A stretch of 64,000 nucleotides of DNA, from contig NZ_JAMFTN010000014.1 in NCBI RefSeq assembly GCF_023922585.1, forward strand, positions 539,108-603,107, written 5' to 3'. The stretch comes from Aliidiomarina quisquiliarum. Lineage in GTDB: Bacteria > Pseudomonadota > Gammaproteobacteria > Enterobacterales > Alteromonadaceae. Below, piece by piece: positions 1 through 8,611 of this stretch (positions within the stretch are counted from its first letter, which is position 1; each line of letters starts with the position of its first letter). The notes under the pieces are model-generated. The model did no database searches. It had not been told where the DNA came from and worked only from the letters and a program-made list of their open reading frames with translations. Made by a program: the position numbers and the translations under genes.

Positions 1-426
1 TGTTTGCACTTGTTCTGGTGCAACTAATAACAGGTCGTCGCTTATATGGCTTTGAATACCATGTTGTTGAAGCCAACCTACAACAGCGCGATCGCGCACT
101 TTTTCGTCAAGCGGATACTCGCGATTAAAATATAAATGCTTAGCTTGTTGCTGTTGCATAAAGTTGTAAAGCGCAGCGGGCACCCCAGCGTAGGTGTGCA
201 CCTGTAACACATGCAAGGCTACCCCTAAGGCTGCCAGTTCAGCCGCTAAGCTATTTAATCGGCGCTGATATAAATCGCGCTTCATGGGCGACCAATGGTG
301 CCGTTGCCAAGTGGCTTCTGTTGCCGTTACCACCGCCACCACTTGCTCATGATTTTGCCACGCTTGCGCCACTGCGGTGTTGTCTTGCAAGCGTAAGTCT
401 TGCTTAAACCAAATAACTGCCGTCAT
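1..426 (-). CDS. phrB: Deoxyribodipyrimidine photolyase, N-terminal part (cut by window edge)
   Basis: Only the first 142 codons lie in the window, read from an ATG at 426. The protein opens MTAVIWFKQDLRLQDN, the typical start of the photolyase/cryptochrome alpha/beta domain, and continues through YFNREYPLDEKVRD, the region that holds the antenna chromophore in the family. The FAD-binding catalytic half lies beyond position 1. Photolyases use blue light to split cyclobutane pyrimidine dimers. The gene follows the DUF523-DUF1722 gene by 24 nt on the same strand; E. coli also pairs ybgA (DUF1722) with phr, so co-transcription is likely. Cryptochrome-DASH cannot be fully excluded from the N-terminal third alone. 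Confidence 0.88.
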   Translation of the reverse strand, partial: MTAVIWFKQDLRLQDNTAVAQAWQNHEQVVAVVTATEATWQRHHWSPMKRDLYQRRLNSLAAELAALGVALHVLQVHTYAGVPAALYNFMQQQQAKHLYFNREYPLDEKVRDRAVVGWLQQHGIQSHISDDLLLVAPEQVQT

Positions 427-450
427 AAATACTCAGTGTTCAATAGGAGG

Positions 451-1386
451 TTATAAGCCGTAGCGTAAACGCAACGACTGAGGGTAAGGCTGAAAATAAC
501 TTTGCCCGGCTAGGTAGTCTTTCGGGTACAAATTTAAATAATGTTTAAATAACGCTAATGGCGCACTTAACGGCTCTAAGCCAGCTCGGTACTCAAGTAT
601 GAGTTGAGCTAAGGCTTCCCGCTCTACGGTGCTTAAATTAGTTTTAAAGTAGCCTTGTACATGCTGTAGCACATTGGTGTGGTTGGCCTTTGAAGCTGGC
701 TTAGCCAATGCATTCATTACTTGCACAATATAGTCTTGGGCGAAGCTTTCGTTTAACTGTTCAAGCTCACCTAAGCGTTTACCCAAAGCACGGTATGCCG
801 GTTGATTGTGCGCGAGTAACAACAACTTATGCCGAGTATGAAAAGCCAAGACATCTTTTTTATTTAACGGTCGTGGTAACGCTTTCCACTCGGAATAAAC
901 AAACAACCGCAACACAAAGTTTTCCCGCAGGTGTGGGTCGTTTAAGCGGCCGTCTTCTTCCATCGGCAACGCAGGTTCAAGCTCTTTTAGGCGCTGAGCA
1001 AAAATACCCACCCCCGCTTTACGATTGTCTTTTTCGCCTGGTGTATATAAACGCACGCGCTCTAGGCCGCAGCTTGGCGACTTGGCACACAGCACATAAC
1101 CACTTAATTCGTTTAATTGGTGCTTGCGCACATCGGCAAAGTCTCGCAGCTTCGTGGTTATGTCTTCACCTGTTTTAGTAATTAGTGCGCGGGTGGTACC
1201 GTTTTCTAACCCTTCTAAACGAATGCTGGGCCTGGGTATTGGTAAGCCAATGCCTATTTCCGGGCACAGAGGCAAGTATTCCACAAATTCATTTAAGTCG
1301 TTTTGACAAAAGTCCGACGCCTTATGGCCCCCGTCGTAACGCACTTTGTGCCCAATTAAACATGAGCTAATACCTACTTTAATCAT
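451..1386 (-). CDS. DUF523-DUF1722 (TudS/YbgA-type) fusion protein
   Basis: A 311-residue protein with two domains. Residues 1-150 are DUF523, with Cys9 (GISSC), Cys41 (LCPEIGIGLP) and Cys106 (SPSCG) at the conserved positions. Residues about 185-300 are DUF1722 (YbgA-like). Known: DUF523 proteins of the TudS type carry a [4Fe-4S] cluster on three Cys and desulfurise 2-thiouracil; DUF1722 has no firmly assigned activity. The three Cys are all present, so an Fe-S cluster is likely; the substrate is not shown by the sequence. It heads a two-gene unit with the photolyase gene and is divergent from the gene at 1569, which suggests shared stress control. Confidence 0.88.
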   Translation of the reverse strand: MIKVGISSCLIGHKVRYDGGHKASDFCQNDLNEFVEYLPLCPEIGIGLPIPRPSIRLEGLENGTTRALITKTGEDITTKLRDFADVRKHQLNELSGYVLCAKSPSCGLERVRLYTPGEKDNRKAGVGIFAQRLKELEPALPMEEDGRLNDPHLRENFVLRLFVYSEWKALPRPLNKKDVLAFHTRHKLLLLAHNQPAYRALGKRLGELEQLNESFAQDYIVQVMNALAKPASKANHTNVLQHVQGYFKTNLSTVEREALAQLILEYRAGLEPLSAPLALFKHYLNLYPKDYLAGQSYFQPYPQSLRLRYGL

Positions 1387-1434
1387 GTGCTTCCCTTATG
1401 TTTTACAGTTTTTTGCTGCTTTGTGGCTTATACG

Positions 1435-1452
1435 CTTTTTATCGATAAAAAG
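1435..1452. promoter_or_regulatory. Perfect 18-bp palindrome in divergent promoter region
   Basis: CTTTTTATCGATAAAAAG reads the same on both strands. It sits 49 nt before the DUF523-DUF1722 start codon and 117 nt before the gene at 1569. It is not followed by a T-run that would make it a plain terminator, and it lies between two divergent start codons, so an operator for a dimeric regulator is the simplest reading. No regulator is identified. Confidence 0.4.
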
Positions 1453-1480
1453 ATTGATGAATAATATTGGTAAGAATTAA

Positions 1481-1509
1481 AGATCCAAACTAGGCCATAA
1501 CTGCGTAAT
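1481..1509 (+). promoter_or_regulatory. Candidate ECF-sigma promoter for the Lon-N/sigma/anti-sigma operon
   Basis: AGATCC (1481-1486), a 17-nt spacer, then CGTAAT (1504-1509). Promoters of ChrR-controlled ECF sigma factors are described with a TGATCC-like -35, and many ECF sigma factors use a CGTA-type -10, so this is compatible with autoregulation by the sigma factor encoded at 2197. The assignment rests on motif resemblance only. Confidence 0.3.
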
Positions 1510-1568
1510 AGCATGGACCGAAATAAACTTCTATTACTGTACGTTAACCGCCATGGTGCTAATTCTTT

Positions 1569-2162
1569 ATGGGTAAACAATTAAACACCACAACAGTCGC
1601 TTTACTTCCGCTGGAAACAATTATTTTGCCAGGTGGCCGTATGCAACTAAGTATTTTTGAACCCCGTTATATACGCATGGTGAAAGAGTCGCTGCAACAT
1701 ACCCGTAACTTTGGCCTTGGCATGCTGAACAGTAATGGCAATAAAGCAAGCAACCAACATATTTATGCTCTTGGTACGCAAGTGCAAGTAGTTGATTTTA
1801 AATCTTTAGCCAACGGCACACTGGGTATTACCGTTGCTGGGAAAGAGTTATTTGAAATTGAAACCATAACAACCGAACACGACGGGTTAAGAAGTGCCAA
1901 GGTAAAACTACTTTCACCTTGGTTTAGCCCGTTTGCAGAAGTAAGTTCAGAACAAGCGACTCTAGCAGAGCGTTTACAAGAGGTGTATGACACTTACCCT
2001 GACATTGGCGAGCTATATCCAGAAAAACACTACCATGATGCTAGCTGGCTTTGCGCTCGGTGGCTGGAGCTATTACCGCTGTCAGCGGAACAAAAACATG
2101 CTCTTATTGCCAGTCATAACCCTGTGCATATAGCCCGTTATATTTGTAGTTTGTTTGAATAA
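1569..2162 (+). CDS. LON peptidase N-terminal domain protein
   Basis: A 197-residue stand-alone LON substrate-binding domain. The start of the fold is clear: ALLPLETIILPGGRMQLSIF followed by EPRYIRMVKESL, as in Lon protease N-termini. There is no ATPase or protease domain, so it cannot be a protease by itself. In full-length Lon this domain recognises unfolded or tagged substrates; the role of the free domain is not established. The sigma factor gene begins 34 nt downstream on the same strand, so the three genes 1569-3505 probably form one operon and this protein may belong to the stress response that the sigma factor controls. Confidence 0.82.
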   Translation: MGKQLNTTTVALLPLETIILPGGRMQLSIFEPRYIRMVKESLQHTRNFGLGMLNSNGNKASNQHIYALGTQVQVVDFKSLANGTLGITVAGKELFEIETITTEHDGLRSAKVKLLSPWFSPFAEVSSEQATLAERLQEVYDTYPDIGELYPEKHYHDASWLCARWLELLPLSAEQKHALIASHNPVHIARYICSLFE

Positions 2163-2196
2163 TTTGGCACCACATAGCAATAAGGCGTAAACTAGC

Positions 2197-2838
2197 ATGC
2201 ATGCATTACACCACCAACACGGCACGGGCCAAATGACAACACGCCCAATAGAGGCACAGGCCAGTAAAACTGCTGAGCACTTAGCAGCTTTATTAGCTAA
2301 GGTTGCAGCTAACCAATGTCGCGGCGCTTTTAGTGAGCTGTTCCAGTACTTTGCTCCACGACTACAGGCTTACGCGGCAAATAAATTCGGTAATCAACAG
2401 TTGGCCGCCGACTTAGTGCAAGAAACTATGACCAATGTATGGTTAAAAGCCCATTTGTTTCATGCCGACCGGGGCTCAGCCTCAACGTGGGTGTTTACTA
2501 TTGCCCGAAATACCGGCTTCGACTATTTACGCAAAAACAAGCACCGCTTAACCGACTTAAGTGCCGACGAATTATGGCCTATTCTGGCTGAAACCAACGA
2601 CAGCTTGAACGACAGTGCACACAACCACAGCGCCCTCGACGACAAACTGTTAATGGAGCAAATAAGCTCCTACTACAAACAACTACCAGACAGCCAGCGT
2701 ATTGTAATTGAACTTATTTATATTGAAGGTTTGTCGCAGCAAGAAGTGTCTGACTCACTCAATGTGCCATTAGGTACAGTCAAATCGAGAACACGCCTTG
2801 GTCTGCAAAAACTAAGAGAGATGATTGATCATGATTAA
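2197..2838 (+). CDS. ECF RNA polymerase sigma factor (ChrR-associated type)
   Basis: A 213-residue sigma-70 family protein of the extracytoplasmic-function class. Region 2 covers about residues 40-105 (AADLVQETMTNVWLKA, then GSASTWVFTIARN) and region 4 about 155-208 (GLSQQEVSDSLNVPLGTVKS, a helix-turn-helix for the -35 element). Regions 1 and 3 are absent, as in all ECF sigmas. The next gene overlaps by 8 nt and encodes a ChrR-like zinc anti-sigma factor. Known: in Rhodobacter sphaeroides RpoE-ChrR answers singlet oxygen and drives a photolyase gene; a photolyase lies 1.8 kb away here. A second possible start is the ATG at 2233. Confidence 0.9.
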   Translation: MHALHHQHGTGQMTTRPIEAQASKTAEHLAALLAKVAANQCRGAFSELFQYFAPRLQAYAANKFGNQQLAADLVQETMTNVWLKAHLFHADRGSASTWVFTIARNTGFDYLRKNKHRLTDLSADELWPILAETNDSLNDSAHNHSALDDKLLMEQISSYYKQLPDSQRIVIELIYIEGLSQQEVSDSLNVPLGTVKSRTRLGLQKLREMIDHD

Positions 2839-3505
2839 GTATCATCCCACCGATCAACTTATAGAACAGTTCGCTGGCGGCCTATTAACCCCCGCCCTAA
2901 GTGTTATTGTGGCAACCCATATTGACTTGTGTCCACGCTGCCAACAAGTTGCTCATGACGCGGAACAGCTACTTGCTGAACAAGTAATGCACACAACCCC
3001 TAACAAGCTGCCACCAGAATTAAACCAGCAGTTCAACGCTATGCTGGAGCAAATACTTGCTACTCCAGCACCCAGCACTATTATTCAGCCGCCATACCAT
3101 GAAAACCTGCACCTAAACGGTAAAGTGTTTAACTTGCCGGCCACCTTAGCCCGCCAGTACCACCGCATTGGTGAATGGAGTCGAGTACCGGGCAAAATGC
3201 TCAAAGCACCGCTTCATTTGGGCTCTAACGAATGTATTAACTTAATTTATATGGACCATGGCAGCCGCGTGCCAGAACATACCCATAAGGGTAATGAAAT
3301 TACTTTGGTAATAAATGGTGTATTTAACGACGAACAAGATGAATACAAAGACGGTGACTTTGTATTACTAAGCCAACAGCACACCCATCAGCCAGAAACC
3401 CGCGACGAAGACTGCTTAACCCTAGCGACTCTTGACGCCCCATTGCACTTTACCTCGGGCATAGCGCGTTTGCTAAACCCTTTTAGTAGCTTGTTTTTCA
3501 AATAA
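2831..3505 (+). CDS. ChrR-like zinc-binding cupin anti-sigma factor
   Basis: A 224-residue protein with two parts. The N-terminal anti-sigma domain holds the zinc motif H-x3-C-x2-C (HIDLCPRC, about residues 30-37). The C-terminal cupin (about 105-215) holds the metal-binding pattern HGSRVPEHTHKGNE, with a later QHTHQPE. Known: ChrR holds its ECF sigma factor inactive through the zinc domain, and the cupin domain is needed for release under singlet oxygen. The gene overlaps the sigma gene by 8 nt, indicating translational coupling. I chose the ATG at 2831; a TTG two codons upstream (2825) also lies in frame. Confidence 0.87.
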   Translation: MIKYHPTDQLIEQFAGGLLTPALSVIVATHIDLCPRCQQVAHDAEQLLAEQVMHTTPNKLPPELNQQFNAMLEQILATPAPSTIIQPPYHENLHLNGKVFNLPATLARQYHRIGEWSRVPGKMLKAPLHLGSNECINLIYMDHGSRVPEHTHKGNEITLVINGVFNDEQDEYKDGDFVLLSQQHTHQPETRDEDCLTLATLDAPLHFTSGIARLLNPFSSLFFK

Positions 3506-3520
3506 AATTTAATCGCAGGC

Positions 3521-3557
3521 AAAAAAAAGCCCACTTTTAAAGTGGGCTTATTATTAT
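3521..3557. terminator. Bidirectional intrinsic terminator
   Basis: AAGCCCACTTT (3527-3537) and AAAGTGGGCTT (3539-3549) form an 11-bp inverted repeat, with an A-run on the left and a T-rich tract on the right. It lies between the convergent anti-sigma gene and ihfA and can stop transcription from both sides. Confidence 0.9.
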
Positions 3558-3565
3558 TTTTGTGT

Positions 3566-3862
3566 TTATTCTTTCAGTTCAACGTTTTCTACTCGAGCTT
3601 TAAGCTTTTGCCCGGGTCTGAAAGTAACTACCCGCCGCGCTGAAATTGGAATGTCTTCGCCGGTTTTAGGATTTCGGCCCGGCCGTTCAGCTTTGTCGCG
3701 CAAATCAAAGTTTCCAAACCCAGATATTTTAACTTGGTCTCCGCTCTCCAGTGCTACGCGTATTTCCTCAAAGAACAAATCAACTAATTCCTTGGCGTCA
3801 CGCTTGCTCATTCCTATTTTTTCGTACAGATGCTCTGCAATATCCGCTTTGGTCAGTGCCAT
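3566..3862 (-). CDS. ihfA: Integration host factor subunit alpha
   Basis: 98 residues, the usual IHF-alpha length. [20 protein letters not shown] and the beta-arm segment [20 protein letters not shown] match IhfA, including the Pro that intercalates into DNA. IHF-alpha pairs with IHF-beta to bend DNA sharply in recombination, replication and promoter architecture. The start codon follows the pheT stop by 1 nt, the same pheT-ihfA arrangement as in E. coli, so it is translated from the pheST transcript and possibly also from a promoter within pheT. Confidence 0.97.
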   Translation of the reverse strand: MALTKADIAEHLYEKIGMSKRDAKELVDLFFEEIRVALESGDQVKISGFGNFDLRDKAERPGRNPKTGEDIPISARRVVTFRPGQKLKARVENVELKE

Positions 3863-3863
3863 C

Positions 3864-6263
3864 TTAGCTATCCCTTAAAACCGCGTTAAATTTAGTTTGC
3901 AATAAAGCAACAATTTTCGCAACAGATTCATTCACATCTGTATCTTCTAATGTACGCTCTTGCGCTTGTAGCGTTAATGCAATGGCCAAACTCTGTTTGT
4001 CTACAGGCAAAGTATCACCTTGGTAAACATCAAACAAGTGTAGGTCAACCACATGATTTGCGCCAACATTTCTGATTGCAGCTAATAATTCGCCTGCTGT
4101 TGTGGTGCGGTCTACAATAACGGCAATGTCGCGTCGAATTGAAGGATAGCGAGAAATTCCGGCGGCAACTGGCACTGCCCGCGTTTCAATAGCGCTTAAC
4201 AATAATTCAAAAACAAAGGCACGGCCTTTTAAACCAAAGGTTTTTTCAAACTGCGGATGCAAAGCGCCACAGAAGCCAACATATTGTTCGCCACGATAAA
4301 TATTGGCACTTTGGCCTGGGTGTAGTGCTGAGTTATTCGCGGCCACAAAACGGTACTCATGCAAAGCGCCCGTTGCTGCAAGTAGGCTTTCCACCTGGCC
4401 TTTCACTTGGTAAAAATCGACCGGCTTGTTACCTTCACGCCAATGCTCGGTTAGTTGGCTACCTAATAACACACCGCCAATTACCGCTTCTTGGCGAATT
4501 CCGTTTTCTGCTGTTTGGTCTGGCACAAAGCGCAAGCCCGACTCGAAGAAACGCACACTGGCCTGCTGCCGTTTTTGGTTATAGCCGGCAGCGGTTAACA
4601 AGCCTGGCAGTAAACCAAGGCGCATCGACGACATATCTACCGAAATTGGGTGCGGTAACACTAGGGTTGGCGCATTCGGGTACAACAAGTCTTGGTGTTT
4701 CGGTTCAACAAAGCTATAGGTAATAACTTCTTGGTAGCCTGCTGCAATTAAGCGCTGTTGAAACAAGCTAAGCGGTAACTTTGCTTCTGGCGTGCGGTAC
4801 ATGGCTAACCGTGCTAGCGGTGCCGCTGAAGGTATATTGTTATAGCCGTATACGCGCGCCACTTCTTCGATCAGGTCTTCTTCAATGCTAATGTCGAAAC
4901 GGTAGGCCGGCACACCCACTTGCCACTGCTGCGCTGTCTCGCCTGTTAGTTCAACAGTAAAGCCTAAGCGCTCTAATATTTCAGTTACTTGGGCGGGTGC
5001 AATAGTAATACCTAACACCCGAGCTAACCGGTCAGCGCGCAACACCACTTGTGTTTCAGTGGGTAAATGGGCCATATCTTTGGCTTCAGTGATAGGTCCT
5101 GCCTCACCACCACATATTTCAAGAATAAGCGCTGTAGCGCGCTCCATGGCTTTTTGTTGCAATTCTGGGTCAACGCCACGCTCATAACGATGCGAAGCGT
5201 CGGTGTGCAAGCCATAACGGCGAGCATGGCCCATAATAAGATCTGGACTGAAAAATGCGCTTTCTAAAAACACATCTTTGGTGTTTTCTGTGACACCGCT
5301 GTCTTTACCACCGAAAATACCCGCCATGGCTAACGCTTTGTTACTGTCGGCAATAACTAAAATATCATCGTCTAACTTTACTTCTTGACCGTCGAGCAAG
5401 GTTAATTTTTCGCCTTGCTGTGCCATGCGTACGACAATTTCTTGGTCTAGCGTGGCTAAGTCGAAGGCATGCATAGGCTGGCCAAGTTCCAGCAGCACAT
5501 AGTTAGTAATATCTACCACTGGATCAATTGCCCGAACACCGCTGCGGCGTAACTTTTCTGTTAACCACAGTGGGCTGCTGGCGGCCATGTCAACACCACG
5601 CACTACTCGGCCTAAATAACGCGGGCAAGCGGCTGGTGCGGCTAAAGTAATAGCTAAGCTGTCGCCAATAGTGGCCGGCACCGCAGGTACTGCCGGCACT
5701 GTTACGTCAAGGTTATTGAGTACGCCCACTTCACGGGCAATACCACGAATACCTAAACAGTCGGCACGGTTTGGGGTTAAGTCTACGTCTAAGCTGTAGT
5801 CTTCCAAGTCAAGCCATTCACGTAGATCTTTACCTACGGGGGCGTCGGCAGGAAGCTCCATAATGCCTTCACTGTCGTCACTGAGTTCAAGTTCCGACGC
5901 CGAGCACAGCATACCGTGGGAAGGTGCACCACGAAGTTTAGTTTTCTTAATTTTAAAGTCGCCGGGTAATACCGCACCAACCGTTGCTACCGCTACTTTC
6001 AAGCCGGCACGACAGTTCGACGCACCACACACTATGTCGACCAGTTCAGGGCCGCCTACATCAACCTGGGTCACTTGTAGTTTGTCGGCGTCTGGGTGTT
6101 GGCCACAGGTTATTACTTCACCTACCACCACGCCGGTAAAGGCACTAGCAACCGGTTCAATGCCGTCTACTTCCAAACCTGCCATGCTTAATTGCTCGGC
6201 CAATTCTCCGGTTGATAAAGCGGGGTTGACCCATTCGCGTAACCATTTTTCACTGAATTTCAT
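3864..6263 (-). CDS. pheT: Phenylalanine--tRNA ligase beta subunit
   Basis: 799 residues, close to the E. coli length of 795. The domains appear in the family order: an N-terminal tRNA-binding OB fold (about 40-150, with CGASNC), the B3/B4 editing domain that clears Tyr-tRNA(Phe), B5, the inactive synthetase-like core, and a C-terminal anticodon-binding FDX-ACB domain ending near [17 protein letters not shown]. With PheS it forms the alpha2beta2 enzyme charging tRNA(Phe). Its start lies 15 nt after the pheS stop and its stop 1 nt before ihfA, so the three are one transcription unit. Confidence 0.97.
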   Translation of the reverse strand: MKFSEKWLREWVNPALSTGELAEQLSMAGLEVDGIEPVASAFTGVVVGEVITCGQHPDADKLQVTQVDVGGPELVDIVCGASNCRAGLKVAVATVGAVLPGDFKIKKTKLRGAPSHGMLCSASELELSDDSEGIMELPADAPVGKDLREWLDLEDYSLDVDLTPNRADCLGIRGIAREVGVLNNLDVTVPAVPAVPATIGDSLAITLAAPAACPRYLGRVVRGVDMAASSPLWLTEKLRRSGVRAIDPVVDITNYVLLELGQPMHAFDLATLDQEIVVRMAQQGEKLTLLDGQEVKLDDDILVIADSNKALAMAGIFGGKDSGVTENTKDVFLESAFFSPDLIMGHARRYGLHTDASHRYERGVDPELQQKAMERATALILEICGGEAGPITEAKDMAHLPTETQVVLRADRLARVLGITIAPAQVTEILERLGFTVELTGETAQQWQVGVPAYRFDISIEEDLIEEVARVYGYNNIPSAAPLARLAMYRTPEAKLPLSLFQQRLIAAGYQEVITYSFVEPKHQDLLYPNAPTLVLPHPISVDMSSMRLGLLPGLLTAAGYNQKRQQASVRFFESGLRFVPDQTAENGIRQEAVIGGVLLGSQLTEHWREGNKPVDFYQVKGQVESLLAATGALHEYRFVAANNSALHPGQSANIYRGEQYVGFCGALHPQFEKTFGLKGRAFVFELLLSAIETRAVPVAAGISRYPSIRRDIAVIVDRTTTAGELLAAIRNVGANHVVDLHLFDVYQGDTLPVDKQSLAIALTLQAQERTLEDTDVNESVAKIVALLQTKFNAVLRDS

Positions 6264-6278
6264 TGTGTCAAAACTCCC

Positions 6279-7295
<1,017 letters not shown>

Positions 7296-7298
7296 CTA

Positions 7299-7355
7299 TT
7301 AGGCCCAAACTTTAAGCCAAGAATAATACCAGAATTCAAACAAAAAGGGAGCCAA
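7299..7355 (-). CDS. Possible aromatic-rich leader peptide upstream of pheS
   Basis: An 18-codon frame opening with TTG and ending at TAA (7299-7301) reads M-A-P-F-L-F-E-F-W-Y-Y-S-W-L-K-V-W-A: three Phe, three Trp and two Tyr. A purine-rich tract (AAGGAAGGGAG) lies just before the TTG. E. coli has the Phe-rich pheM leader in the same place. Against it: the start is TTG, the ribosome site lies inside the rplT terminator stem, and no terminator with a T-run follows the Phe codons. Treat as a hypothesis. Confidence 0.2.
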   Translation of the reverse strand: MAPFLFEFWYYSWLKVWA

Positions 7356-7366
7356 ACGGCTCCCTT
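7340..7366 (-). terminator. Intrinsic terminator or attenuator between rplT and pheS
   Basis: On the minus strand AAGGGAGCC-GTTT-GGCTCCCTT is followed directly by a T-run. The stem spans 7345-7366. It ends the infC-rpmI-rplT transcript or partly attenuates entry into pheST. Confidence 0.85.
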
Positions 7367-7393
7367 CCTTACTGCAAACTCCAGCGTTTCTGC

Positions 7394-7753
7394 TTATGCA
7401 GATAGGCCTTCTTTTGCTTTCTCAACCAAAGCAGAAAAACCTGCTTGGTCGTGAACAGCGATGTCTGCAAGAATTTTGCGATCAATTTCAACTGAAGCTT
7501 TTTTCAAGCCGTTGATAAAGCGGCTGTATGACAAACCCGCTTGGCGTGCTGCAGCATTAATACGAACAATCCACAACTGACGGAATTGACGTTTCTTGGT
7601 GCGGCGGTCGCGGTATGCATATTGACCAGCTTTAATAACTGCTTGGTTCGCAACACGGAAAACCCGGCTGCGTGCTCCATAATAACCTTTCGCCTGCTTT
7701 AGGACTTTTTTGTGTCGCGCTCTCGCTACAACACCACGTTTAGCTCGTGCCAT
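7394..7753 (-). CDS. rplT: 50S ribosomal protein L20
   Basis: 119 residues, about the usual length. [20 protein letters not shown], the arginine- and lysine-rich extension that enters 23S rRNA, and [20 protein letters not shown] are diagnostic. L20 is needed early in large-subunit assembly and in E. coli represses its own operon by binding the rpmI leader. The gene begins 18 nt after rpmI. A strong stem-loop follows its stop. Confidence 0.98.
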   Translation of the reverse strand: MARAKRGVVARARHKKVLKQAKGYYGARSRVFRVANQAVIKAGQYAYRDRRTKKRQFRQLWIVRINAAARQAGLSYSRFINGLKKASVEIDRKILADIAVHDQAGFSALVEKAKEGLSA

Positions 7754-7771
7754 TTAGAATCTCCTCTTCGC

Positions 7772-7969
7772 TTAAGCGTACGGTAACATGCGTTCAATAA
7801 GTACAACGTCGTTCTGATGTACCATTTTCTTCGCACGAAGGTGACGTTTACGCTTAGAGCTCTTCTTGGTCAAAATGTGACGCAAGTGAGACTGTTTGCA
7901 CTTGTAACCGCCTGAAGCAGTTTTCTTGAAGCGCTTTGCAGCGCCTCGTTTAGTTTTCATTTTTGGCAT
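7772..7969 (-). CDS. rpmI: 50S ribosomal protein L35
   Basis: 65 residues from the ATG at 7969 ([20 protein letters not shown]), preceded by GGAG at an 8-nt spacing; an in-frame start nine codons earlier would add a non-conserved extension. A small basic ribosomal protein of the large subunit, always beside rplT. The 85-nt gap to infC upstream is where the L20 repressor site lies in E. coli; I see no obvious matching structure here but could not fold it. Confidence 0.97.
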   Translation of the reverse strand: MPKMKTKRGAAKRFKKTASGGYKCKQSHLRHILTKKSSKRKRHLRAKKMVHQNDVVLIERMLPYA

Positions 7970-8054
7970 TACATAAACTCCGCATTGAGTTGCCAATTGA
8001 GTTACAGGGTGAAGGACCGAACTGGAACCTTACTTGTAAACCGCTGCTACTTCC

Positions 8055-8591
8055 TTATTTTCCAGGTGCCAGAACCATTACCATCTGACGCCCTTCAGCC
8101 CGACGAGGGAAAGCCTCGCAAACAGATACTTCTTCTAGATCTTTCTTAATACGCTCTAGCAGATCGATACCTATTTCTTGGTGTGCCATTTCTCGGCCAC
8201 GGAAACGCACGGTGACTTTCGCTTTGTCACCTCCCTCAAGAAAGCGACGCAGGTTGCGCAGTTTTACCTGGTAATCGCCCTCATCTGTACCAGGTCGGAA
8301 TTTAATTTCCTTAACCTGAATTTGTCTCTGCTTTTTCTTCTGCTCTTTCTGCTGTTTACTTTTCTCATAAAGAAACTTGCCATAGTCCATGATTCTACAG
8401 ACAGGCGGCTCAGCATTCGGGCTAATCTCAACTAAATCAAGGCCAGCTTCTCCAGCAAGTGTTAAAGCTTCACTAATAGCTGTTACGCCAAGTTGCTCAC
8501 CTTCTGCATCAATCAAGCGCACTTCTGCAACAGTTATGGCGTCATTAATCCGGGTTTTGTCAGTTTTTAGACTCTTTCTTCCACCTTTAAT
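8055..8591 (-). CDS. infC: Translation initiation factor IF-3, AUU start codon
   Basis: 178 residues if translation starts at the ATT at 8591, giving (M)[16 protein letters not shown]. This ATT follows GGAGGA at a good distance and matches the E. coli start (AUU, MKGGKRV). The N-domain ([17 protein letters not shown]), the lysine-rich linker and the C-domain ([10 protein letters not shown]) are all present. IF-3 keeps 30S subunits free and rejects non-canonical start codons; because AUU is such a codon, IF-3 represses its own synthesis. The frame extends upstream to a TTG at 8609, but that would begin inside the ribosome binding site. It lies 20 nt after thrS. Confidence 0.96.
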   Translation of the reverse strand: MKGGRKSLKTDKTRINDAITVAEVRLIDAEGEQLGVTAISEALTLAGEAGLDLVEISPNAEPPVCRIMDYGKFLYEKSKQQKEQKKKQRQIQVKEIKFRPGTDEGDYQVKLRNLRRFLEGGDKAKVTVRFRGREMAHQEIGIDLLERIKKDLEEVSVCEAFPRRAEGRQMVMVLAPGK

Positions 8592-8611
8592 GGTTTCTTC
8601 CTCCAGCAAAT

